The notes under the pieces were generated by a model, which was not told where the DNA came from, made no database searches, and saw only the letters and a program-made list of their open reading frames with translations. 64,000 bases of DNA. Source: JAUASW01 sp036880965. GTDB lineage: Bacteria > Pseudomonadota > Gammaproteobacteria > Burkholderiales > Burkholderiaceae_C. The position numbers and the translations under genes are program-made. Of this stretch, positions 8,154 to 16,513 are shown one piece after another. Position 1 is the stretch's first letter; every line of letters begins with the position of its first letter. The DNA lies in the NCBI RefSeq assembly GCF_036880965.1, contig NZ_JBAJMV010000004.1, positions 310,001 to 374,000 on the forward strand, in the 5' to 3' direction.

Positions 8154-9178
8154 CAGGACTTTCCTCCCACCGGATACAGGCCCTGGGGTCGCCAGAGCAG
8201 AACCGCCACCATCAGGGCGATGTTCGAGAACAGCGCGGCCTTGGGCGCGATGAAGCCGGTGTAGTTGGCCAGCAGGCCCACGGCGAGCGCACCGACGAAG
8301 CAGCCCAGCGTCGAACCGAGGCCGCCAATGATGATGACGATGAAAATCAGGGTGTTGACCTGAGCGCCGATCTGCGGCGTCACGCCCTGCTGGTACAGCC
8401 CCCACATCACGCCGCCCAGGCCGGCCAGCGCCGATCCGCCGACGAACACGCCGACGAAGAGCCGGCGGATGCGGTAGCCCAGGCTCTCCACCATCTCGCG
8501 GTCCTGCACGCCGGCGCGTATCAGGAGGCCGAGCTTGGTGCGGTTCAAGATCAGCAGCAGCCCCGCCAGCACGGCCAGGCCCAGCACCACCGCCACGAGG
8601 CGGAACTTCTCAATGCCGACATCGCCAAACCACAGCGCGCCGCGCAGGCCCTCGGGCAGCGGCAGCGCAATCATCTGCGGGCCCCAGACCAGCTTGATCA
8701 TCTCTTCGCCGATGATCATGCCGCCCATGGTGATCAGGATCTGCTTCAGGTGCATGCCGTAGACCGGCCGCACCAGCACCCGCTCGAAGGCCAGGCCGAC
8801 CGCGGCCGCCACGGCCATGCCGGCCGCACAGGCGGCAGCCACCGCAACAAGGTTCAAGAGCAAGGAAGGGCTGGCCACGAAACCACCCATCGCGCCCAGC
8901 ACCGTGGTTGCCATGAAGGCGCCCATGGCGATGAAGACGCCATGGCCGAAGTTCAGCACATCCATCAGGCCGAAGACCAGGGTCAGCCCCGAAGCGATGA
9001 TGAAGATGATCAGGCCCATGGCCAGGCCGGCCACGGTCAGCGTGGCCCAGGTGCTGGGGTTGCCCACCAACGGCAAGGCGCCCAGCGTGAGCAGCGCGAG
9101 CAGGATCAAGGGCTTCCAGTCGAAACTTGCCTTGGGCACCGGCTCGCTATTGGCGGCGGGCATTGGTGTTGTGTTCAT
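8153..9178 (-). CDS. livH: Branched-chain/amide-type ABC transporter permease LivH
   Basis: A 341-residue permease of the LivH type. A 30-residue cytosolic N-tail leads into about eight membrane segments. Hallmarks are GLTLVFGLMDVLNFGHG near residue 70, the EAA-like coupling region RTKLGLLIRAGVQDREMVESLG, and IIIGGLGSTLGCFVGAL. The start at 9178 overlaps the livF stop by four bases (ATGA). It pairs with LivM. Confidence 0.92.
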   Translation of the reverse strand: MNTTPMPAANSEPVPKASFDWKPLILLALLTLGALPLVGNPSTWATLTVAGLAMGLIIFIIASGLTLVFGLMDVLNFGHGVFIAMGAFMATTVLGAMGGFVASPSLLLNLVAVAAACAAGMAVAAAVGLAFERVLVRPVYGMHLKQILITMGGMIIGEEMIKLVWGPQMIALPLPEGLRGALWFGDVGIEKFRLVAVVLGLAVLAGLLLILNRTKLGLLIRAGVQDREMVESLGYRIRRLFVGVFVGGSALAGLGGVMWGLYQQGVTPQIGAQVNTLIFIVIIIGGLGSTLGCFVGALAVGLLANYTGFIAPKAALFSNIALMVAVLLWRPQGLYPVGGKS

Positions 9179-9912
9179 TGATGCGCTCCCAGCGACAGGC
9201 CCAGGAGCTTTTGCTGCAGGCCTTCGTCTTCGGCCAACTCGGCCATGGCGCCGGCATGGACGACGCGGCCGTCGTCCATCACCGCGACCCGATCGCCCAG
9301 GGCCTTGGCCACCGCAAAGTTCTGCTCGACCAGCAAGACCGTCGTCTCGCTTCTCTTCAATTCGTTCAAGGCTTCGATCAGGTTGCGCACGATGGCCGGT
9401 GCCAGGCCCTTCGAAGGCTCGTCGATCAGCAGCAGGCGGCGCGGCTCGATCATGGCGCGCGAGATCGCCAGCATCTGCTTCTGGCCGCCGCTGAGCTTGC
9501 CGGCCGGGTAGAGCCAGAACTTCTTCAGGGCGGGGAAGAGGCCGAACAGCCACTCGAGCCGCTGCGTGTCCAGTTCGTCCACCGAGCGGGCCTTGCGTGC
9601 AGCCAGCAGGAGGTTCTCGCGCACCGTCAGGTCGGCAAAGATGCCCATGTTCTCGGGCACGTAGGCGATGCCAAGCTGTGCAATGTCGGGCGTGCCGAGC
9701 CTGGCCATCGACTGACCATTGAACAGCACCTGCCCCTGACTCGCCTGCCACAGTCGCATGATGGTGCGCAGCGTCGTGGTCTTGCCGGCGCCATTGCGCC
9801 CCAGCAGCATGGTCAATTGGCCTTGCGGCACTTCGAGGTCCACGCCGTGGAGAATGTGATAGGCGCCGATGTGCGTGTGCACGCCCTTCAGGCTCAGGAG
9901 GGAAGCGCTCAT
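9175..9912 (-). CDS. livF: ABC transporter ATP-binding protein LivF
   Basis: A 245-residue ABC ATPase. Walker A GRNGAGKT near residue 40, Q-loop region, signature LSGGQKQML near residue 140, Walker B RRLLLIDEP, and the switch His just after (VLLVEQN precedes the H-region). The family length is about 240 aa, so it is full length. The start at 9912 overlaps the livG stop (ATGA). One of two ATPase subunits of the importer. Confidence 0.93.
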   Translation of the reverse strand: MSASLLSLKGVHTHIGAYHILHGVDLEVPQGQLTMLLGRNGAGKTTTLRTIMRLWQASQGQVLFNGQSMARLGTPDIAQLGIAYVPENMGIFADLTVRENLLLAARKARSVDELDTQRLEWLFGLFPALKKFWLYPAGKLSGGQKQMLAISRAMIEPRRLLLIDEPSKGLAPAIVRNLIEALNELKRSETTVLLVEQNFAVAKALGDRVAVMDDGRVVHAGAMAELAEDEGLQQKLLGLSLGAHQ

Positions 9913-10667
9913 GCCGCCACCTCTTCCGCCACGGTGCCGAGATAGGCGTTCTGCACCACCGGTGAGGCGATCACCGCCTCAGGCTCGCCATCGGCCACCA
10001 GTTGCCCCTGATGCAGCACGATGATGCGGTCCGCCAGTTCGCGCACCACGTCCATCTTGTGCTCCACCAGGAGGATGGTGTGCTGGCCGGCGGCCTTGAG
10101 CTCACGGATCAGGTCAAGGATCACGGGCACCTCGTCCACGCTCATGCCGGCCGTGGGTTCGTCGAACATGTAGACCTTGGGGTCGAGCGCGATCAGCATC
10201 GCCACCTCCAGCTTGCGCTGGTCGCCATGCGGCAGGCTCGCCGCCAGTGCTTGCGCCCTGGACCCCAGCCGCACCCGCTCGACGATGGCCATGGCCTCGT
10301 CGATCAAGGCGCGATGCGAGAGCCAGACCGAGAACATCTTCAGCCCCATGCCGCGCCGCGCCTGCACGGCCAGGCGCACGTTCTCCAGCACCGTGAGGTG
10401 CGGAAACAGCTGCGTCAGCTGAAAGGCGCGACCCAGGCCCGCCTTGGTGCGCTGCGGCGCCGAGCGGCTGCTCAGGTCCTGCCCGTCGAGCAAGACCTGG
10501 CCCTCGCTCGCGCGCAGCTGGCCCGAGATCAGGTTGAAGTAGGTGGTCTTGCCGGCGCCGTTGGGGCCGACGATGGCCGTCAGCGTGCCGGGCTGGAAGG
10601 CGCAGGACACGCGATCCACCGCCACATGGCCGCCAAAGCGGATGGTGAGGTTCTTGGTTTCAAGCAC
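9909..10667 (-). CDS. livG: ABC transporter ATP-binding protein LivG
   Basis: A 252-residue ABC ATPase of the LivG type. Walker A GPNGAGKT near residue 38, the LivG-specific GLGRAFQLTQLFPHLTV block, and a C-terminal LVEHKMDVV segment with the switch His. The signature is LPHGDQRKLEVAM, not the usual LSYGxQR/LSGGQ, so Pro-His-Gly replaces Ser-Tyr/Gly-Gly; such LPHGDQR variants exist in LivG subfamilies. The start chosen is GTG at 10667, with GGGATG 6 bases upstream and the next residues LETKNLTIRF matching the family start. A farther ATG at 10748 would read through the intergenic hairpin. Confidence 0.9.
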   Translation of the reverse strand: MLETKNLTIRFGGHVAVDRVSCAFQPGTLTAIVGPNGAGKTTYFNLISGQLRASEGQVLLDGQDLSSRSAPQRTKAGLGRAFQLTQLFPHLTVLENVRLAVQARRGMGLKMFSVWLSHRALIDEAMAIVERVRLGSRAQALAASLPHGDQRKLEVAMLIALDPKVYMFDEPTAGMSVDEVPVILDLIRELKAAGQHTILLVEHKMDVVRELADRIIVLHQGQLVADGEPEAVIASPVVQNAYLGTVAEEVAA

Positions 10668-10743
10668 GGAGCATCCCGTTTTCAAACTCGCGATCGACGA
10701 TCCCGAGGCGTAGCGAGCGGACGCGGGGCTAGGCGCGGAGGGA

Positions 10744-10786
10744 CCCATGGACCGGAACGTACTTCCTGTACGTGAGGATCCATGGG
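10744..10786. repeat. Interrupted palindrome between livK and livG
   Basis: Outer arms CCCATGGA (10744-10751) and TCCATGGG (10779-10786) and inner arms ACGTAC (10757-10762) and GTACGT (10768-10773) can form one two-part hairpin. It lies in the 165-bp gap after livK, in the direction of transcription. There is no T-run, so it is not a standard terminator. It may stabilise the livK message or attenuate read-through into livGFHM, giving excess binding protein. Confidence 0.45.
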
Positions 10787-10832
10787 AGGACCCGCAACGA
10801 CGGCCCGTGTTCGCGCAGTAGCCGAGCGCGCC

Positions 10833-12044
10833 TCAGCGTTTGTTGCGGATGGGGACGTTCATTTCCTCCGGCTTGATCTCGCGCACCAGCTCCGGCACAC
10901 CCCACGCGAACGCCGGGTCCACCTTGATGCGGAAGTGATACATCGACTGCATGGCCTGGTGGTCCTCGGCGCGGAAGGTCATCCGTCCCTTCGGCGTCTC
11001 GAAGCTCATGCCTTCCATGGTCTTGATCAGCTTGTTGGTGCCGGTGTCGCCATTGGTCTTCTTCAAGGCCTCGACGATGGCGATGGCCGCGCTCATGCCG
11101 CCTGCGGTGAAGAAGTCCGGCGGCTGCTTGAACTGCTTGTAGTGGTTGGCCACCAGCCATTCGTTGACCGGGTTCTTCGGAATGCCGAAGTAGTAGTAGG
11201 TCGCGCCTTCCATGCCCGGGAACTGCTTATAGGCCGTCATGGCCGGCAGGATGTTGCCGCCGCTGCCGACGCGGATGCCGAAGCGCTTGTCCAGGTCCAT
11301 CGCGGCCAGCGCATTGAACGGGTTGGCGGCGCCGGCCCACACCACGGCGATGAACTTGTTGTTCTTGCCCGGCTTGTCCTTCAGGGCATCAACCGCGCGC
11401 AGGATGCCGGCGGTGAAGTCGGTCGTGGCCGGCGGCAGGTATTCCTCGTGGACGATCTTGGTCTTCTTCAGCTGGTCCTTGAAGGCCTTCACGCCGTCGC
11501 GCCCAAAGGCGTAATCCTGCGCGATGGTGGCGATCACCACGCCTTCATGGTCCGAAGCGACGGCATTGCTGATCGCATCCTGGCTGGAGCTGCGGCCGGT
11601 GCGGAAGATGTACTTGTTCCACTTCTCGCCGGTGATGGCGTCGGCCACGGCCGGCTCCACCAGCAGGATCTTCTTGAATTCCTCGGCCACCGGCAGCATG
11701 GCCAGCGCCACGCCCGAGCCGCTCGGGCCAACGGCCAGGTCAACCTTGTCGTCGCCATAGGCGGCGGCCAGGAGGCTCTTGCCCACATCGGGCTTGCCCT
11801 GGTCGTCCTTCTCGATGACGACGATCTTCTTGCCGGCGACCATCATGGTGCCGCCGGTCGCGTAGTCCAGGCCCATCATCAGACCGACCTGGGTCTGCTT
11901 GCCATAGGCCTCCAGCGGGCCGGTCTTGCTGTAGACATGGGCAATGCGGATCTCGTTCTTGGCCTGAGCGCCGGCAGTGCCAGCAAGGGTCAAGAGAGCG
12001 GCGGACAGCAGCAACGCACAGCGGCGCGGCGCATGGAAGGTCAT
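10833..12044 (-). CDS. livK: ABC transporter substrate-binding protein (LivK/HAAT type)
   Basis: A 403-residue periplasmic binding protein. Signal peptide through about residue 26 (cleavage after TAGAQA), then the type I binding fold starting IRIAHVYSKTGPLEAYGKQ with the typical GP(S)GSG segment near residue 107. The closing part (KGRMTFRAEDHQAMQSMYHFRIK) resembles HAAT proteins that bind organic acids or amides more than strict leucine binders. First gene of the livKGFHM-hydrolase operon. Upstream lie a sigma-54 promoter element (12102-12117), a long inverted repeat and two palindromes proposed as activator sites, so expression is probably sigma-54 dependent. Confidence 0.92.
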   Translation of the reverse strand: MTFHAPRRCALLLSAALLTLAGTAGAQAKNEIRIAHVYSKTGPLEAYGKQTQVGLMMGLDYATGGTMMVAGKKIVVIEKDDQGKPDVGKSLLAAAYGDDKVDLAVGPSGSGVALAMLPVAEEFKKILLVEPAVADAITGEKWNKYIFRTGRSSSQDAISNAVASDHEGVVIATIAQDYAFGRDGVKAFKDQLKKTKIVHEEYLPPATTDFTAGILRAVDALKDKPGKNNKFIAVVWAGAANPFNALAAMDLDKRFGIRVGSGGNILPAMTAYKQFPGMEGATYYYFGIPKNPVNEWLVANHYKQFKQPPDFFTAGGMSAAIAIVEALKKTNGDTGTNKLIKTMEGMSFETPKGRMTFRAEDHQAMQSMYHFRIKVDPAFAWGVPELVREIKPEEMNVPIRNKR

Positions 12045-12101
12045 GACGATGTCTCCTTTGTTGTCGCGACCTGGTGCGTCCGGTCGACTTGGCTATTCTG
12101 T

Positions 12102-12117
12102 TGCAAGCGCTGTGCCA
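12102..12117 (-). promoter_or_regulatory. Sigma-54 (-24/-12) promoter of the livK operon
   Basis: Read on the minus strand the sequence is TGGCACAGCGCTTGCA, which fits the sigma-54 consensus TGGCAC-N5-TTGC(A/T) with correct GG-to-GC spacing. Predicted initiation is about 45 bases before the livK ATG. A gene for a sigma-54 activator lies about 1 kb away (13112-14563). Confidence 0.75.
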
Positions 12118-12147
12118 GGGAGGAAACCGCTGTTTCCCTGGGGCACA
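12111..12147. repeat. Long inverted repeat overlapping the livK -24 element
   Basis: TGTGCCAGGGA (12111-12121) pairs with TCCCTGGGGCACA (12135-12147), with an inner perfect stem GGAAAC-CGCT-GTTTCC (12122-12137). The left arm contains the -24 element of the livK promoter. It could be a second protein site modulating sigma-54 holoenzyme access; the binder is unknown. Confidence 0.5.
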
Positions 12148-12167
12148 GCGTGCATTTGCCATACAAC

Positions 12168-12217
12168 TGTCCGGGATTCAGGCAAGCTCGCCGCCTGAAC
12201 TGTCCGGGTTCCAGGCA
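12168..12217. promoter_or_regulatory. Paired palindromic sites upstream of livK, proposed activator (UAS) sites
   Basis: Two near-palindromic 17-mers: TGTCCGGGATTCAGGCA (12168-12184) and TGTCCGGGTTCCAGGCA (12201-12217), centres 33 bp apart (three helical turns). They lie about 84 and 117 bp before the predicted livK start site, the usual place for sigma-54 activator sites. The same motif occurs twice upstream of the cluster B TonB receptor (47535-47569). They also lie just upstream of the divergent gene at 12254. Confidence 0.65.
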
Positions 12218-12253
12218 TTGCACAATCCCGCCCAACAGAAGGAGACCCAAGCC

Positions 12254-13111
12254 ATGCTTCGCAAACTCATGCTGATGTCGCTGCTGGCAGCCGGTACGGC
12301 GCTCGCTCAGGACACCGACTCGCTGTCCAGCTTCCAGTACCAGGCTGCCAAGGCACCGGTGAACAAGGTCGTGCACTACGTCAAATCGAACCTGGATGGC
12401 ACGAAACGCCTGGTGCTCTCCCTGCACTTCGGCGCGCCGCTGCAGGTGGAGGCGCTCAAGGTAGAGGCGGATGGGCGCTACCTCGCCCTAGTCCAGGCCC
12501 AACTCGATCCCAAGACGCTGACTGAAAGCTCGCTACGCTCGTTCAACCGCCTGGAGCGGGGCAAGCCAGCGCTGCAGATGTCGCTGGCGAGCGACCCGGG
12601 CCAGCGCCGCCTGGTGGCCTCGGTGGGCAAGGCGCAAATGCCGGTCAAGGTGGGTCACCTGCCCGCCCATATCTACAACTTCGATCTGAGCGGGCTGAAC
12701 GCCACCCTGCCCTATCTGAAGAACCCCCGGGCCGATTTCGACGTGGGCATCGTCGACCCAGACTTCGAGTTCCTGCGGACCCAGTTCAAACCCGATGGCG
12801 GCGTGCAGGAAGGCGGCTTTGTGGACAAGGGCAAGGCCACGTTTCGCTACCTCAAGGACGAGGTGCTGGATGACATTCCCACGCACCGCTTCGAGGTTGG
12901 CGGCCCAGCCTTCGGCAACGTGAAGGGCACGCTCTGGATCAATGCCAAGGATCTCCTGATCGAGCGCTTTGAGCATGCCCAGCCCGACAACCCGGACTGG
13001 AAGAGCTTCAAGCTCGAGCGCATCTCCGAGCAGAAGATGGGCAAGGCCGCCTGGGAAGGCTTCAAGGCCGCGAGCATCAAGCGCGCGGCGGGTCTGCTTG
13101 AAGCCGACTGA
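12254..13111 (+). CDS. Secreted protein of unknown function
   Basis: A 285-residue protein with a signal peptide (MLRKLMLMSLLAAGTALAQ). The mature part is soluble-looking, rich in beta pattern, without Cys and without a motif I recognise; a segment ADFDVGIVDPDFEFLRTQF and a late KGTLWINAKDLLIERFEHA look like a lipid- or ester-binding beta fold, which is a guess. AAGGAG lies about 10 bases before the ATG. It starts 37 bp beyond the palindromic sites shared with livK and ends one base before the stop of the convergent sigma-54 activator gene, so it probably belongs to the cluster A regulon. Confidence 0.75.
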   Translation: MLRKLMLMSLLAAGTALAQDTDSLSSFQYQAAKAPVNKVVHYVKSNLDGTKRLVLSLHFGAPLQVEALKVEADGRYLALVQAQLDPKTLTESSLRSFNRLERGKPALQMSLASDPGQRRLVASVGKAQMPVKVGHLPAHIYNFDLSGLNATLPYLKNPRADFDVGIVDPDFEFLRTQFKPDGGVQEGGFVDKGKATFRYLKDEVLDDIPTHRFEVGGPAFGNVKGTLWINAKDLLIERFEHAQPDNPDWKSFKLERISEQKMGKAAWEGFKAASIKRAAGLLEAD

Positions 13112-14563
<1,452 letters not shown>

Positions 14564-14625
14564 GCGGGCGGACCTTTTCCCAATACTGCTGGAGGCGCGA
14601 TTATGGGCGAGCCACAATCCGGGGC

Positions 14626-16167
14626 ATGCCCGACCGAACCGACGCCAATCTCTTCACCGCCCTGCGCGCTGCCTTTCCCGCTGCGCTGGACGAGATCGCC
14701 ATCGAATGCGCCGATGGCGACCGCCTGAACTACAGCTGGCGCGACCTGGAACGCGGCACGGCGATGCTCGCCAACCTGCTGGCCTCCCTGGAACTGCCGC
14801 CCGGCAGCCGCATCGCCGTTCAGACCGAGAAGAGCGTCGAAGCCCTGCTGCTGTACCTCGCGGTGCTGCGCGCGGGCTTCGTCTACCTGCCACTGAACAA
14901 TGCCTACCAGTCAGCCGAACTGGAGTACTTCATCAAGGACGCGCAGCCAGCCGTCTTCGTCTGCGCCGGCCAGCACTTCGGCTGGGTCAGCAAGCTCGCC
15001 TTCCAGGCCGGCACGCAGTTTGTCTTCACCCTGAATGAAGACCGCACCGGCAGCTTGCTGGACCGCGCCGCGCATCACGACGACCGGCATGAAGTCGTGC
15101 CCAAGGCGGCAAGCGATCTGGCCGCCATCCTCTATACCAGCGGTACAACCGGCCGCAGCAAGGGCGCGATGCTTTCGCACGGCAACCTGCTGTCGAACGC
15201 GAGAACGCTGAAGGACTACTGGGATTGGCAGGCGGGCGATGTGCTGATCCACGCCTTGCCGATCTTCCATGTGCATGGCCTTTTCGTCGCCTCGCACGGC
15301 GCGCTGCTCAACGGCAGCAAGATGATCTGGTTCAGCAAGTTCGACCCGCGCGCGGTGATTCGCCGCTTTGCCGACGCCACGGTCTTCATGGGCGTGCCGA
15401 CCCTTTACACGCGCATGCTCGGCGAAGCCGCACTCACGCCGGCAGCCTGCGCCCGGATGCGGCTTTTCATCAGCGGCTCGGCGCCGCTCCTGATCGAGAC
15501 CTGGCGCGACTGGCAGCAGCGCAGCGGCCACCTGATCCTGGAGCGCTACGGCATGAGCGAGACGCTGATGCTCACCTCCAACCCCTGCAAGCCGCAAGAC
15601 GGAGCGCGCAAGGGTGGCACCGTGGGCCCGGCCCTGCCCGGCGTGGGCCTGCGCATCCACGACGACGAAGGCCGGCCTTGCTCGGTGGACCAGGTCGGCC
15701 ACATCCAGGTGCGCGGCCCGAATGTCTTTGCCGGCTACTGGCAGATGCCTGAGAAGACCAAGGAGGAGTTCAGCGCCGACGGCTGGTTCAAGACGGGCGA
15801 CGTGGGTCGCATCGACGCGCATGGCTATGTGAGCATCGTCGGCCGCAGCAAGGACCTGATCATCAGCGGCGGCTTCAATGTCTATCCGGCCGAGGTCGAA
15901 GGCTTCCTGAACGAACTGCCCGGCGTGTCCGAATCTGCCGTGATCGGTGTGCCCCATCCGGACTTCGGCGAGGCCGTGGTGGCCGTGCTGACGCCCAAGC
16001 CCGGCGCCACGCTGCAGCCGGCCGAAATGATTGCGTCCATGAAAGGCCGCATCGCCGGCTTCAAGGTGCCCAAAGTCATGCTCGTGGCAGCCGAGCTGCC
16101 GCGCAATGCCATGGGCAAGGTGCAGAAGAAGCTGCTGCGCGAGCAATATGCGGAGTTGTTCAAGTGA
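14626..16167 (+). CDS. Acyl-CoA synthetase, malonyl-CoA synthetase (MatB)-like
   Basis: A 513-residue ANL-superfamily ligase that activates a carboxylic acid with ATP and CoA. The P-loop is YTSGTTGRSKGAMLSHGN, followed by YGMSET (A5), GWFKTGDVG (A7), the hinge GRSKDLIISGG (A8) and the catalytic Lys in PRNAMGKVQKK (A10). N-terminal text (RIAVQTEKSVEALLLYLA, FVYLPLNNAYQSAEL) matches the malonate-CoA ligase group, but related methylmalonate or hydroxyacid use cannot be excluded. Divergent from the sigma-54 activator (62 bp between the starts). Its stop overlaps the GTG start of the next gene. Confidence 0.87.
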   Translation: MPDRTDANLFTALRAAFPAALDEIAIECADGDRLNYSWRDLERGTAMLANLLASLELPPGSRIAVQTEKSVEALLLYLAVLRAGFVYLPLNNAYQSAELEYFIKDAQPAVFVCAGQHFGWVSKLAFQAGTQFVFTLNEDRTGSLLDRAAHHDDRHEVVPKAASDLAAILYTSGTTGRSKGAMLSHGNLLSNARTLKDYWDWQAGDVLIHALPIFHVHGLFVASHGALLNGSKMIWFSKFDPRAVIRRFADATVFMGVPTLYTRMLGEAALTPAACARMRLFISGSAPLLIETWRDWQQRSGHLILERYGMSETLMLTSNPCKPQDGARKGGTVGPALPGVGLRIHDDEGRPCSVDQVGHIQVRGPNVFAGYWQMPEKTKEEFSADGWFKTGDVGRIDAHGYVSIVGRSKDLIISGGFNVYPAEVEGFLNELPGVSESAVIGVPHPDFGEAVVAVLTPKPGATLQPAEMIASMKGRIAGFKVPKVMLVAAELPRNAMGKVQKKLLREQYAELFK

Positions 16168-16379
16168 ATGAAGACACCGGTATCAGTGCCGAGAGCAACG
16201 CCGCCTGCCCGCGCTGCAGCCAGCCCTTCCATTGCGGCGCCAGCGATGCGCACTGCGACTGCTTCGACTTGAAGCTGGACGCGCCGATGCGCGAACAGCT
16301 GGCCTCGCAGTACGCGGGCTGCCTGTGCATCGCCTGCCTGCGTGAATTGAAACAGCAGGCCACCGCAGGCAAGACCTGA
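16164..16379 (+). CDS. Cysteine-rich CWC-family small protein
   Basis: A 71-residue protein starting with GTG that overlaps the ligase stop (GTGA at 16164-16167). The pattern CPRCSQPFHCG, then CDCF, then GCLCIACL matches the cysteine-rich CWC family, presumably zinc binding; the role is unknown. An ATG at 16168 is out of frame. Translational coupling to the CoA ligase is probable. Confidence 0.8.
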   Translation: MNEDTGISAESNAACPRCSQPFHCGASDAHCDCFDLKLDAPMREQLASQYAGCLCIACLRELKQQATAGKT

Positions 16380-16513
16380 CACCGCGGGCCGGCGGTCGCT
16401 GAACAGTCCGCACGGGTCCGTTGTAAAGCTCGCTGACATTTTCAGCGCCAAAGCCGCTTGTCGCCCCCGGGCCGCGCTTGCACAATGAGCCGGTCAGCCC
16501 ACCAGCGCCCACC

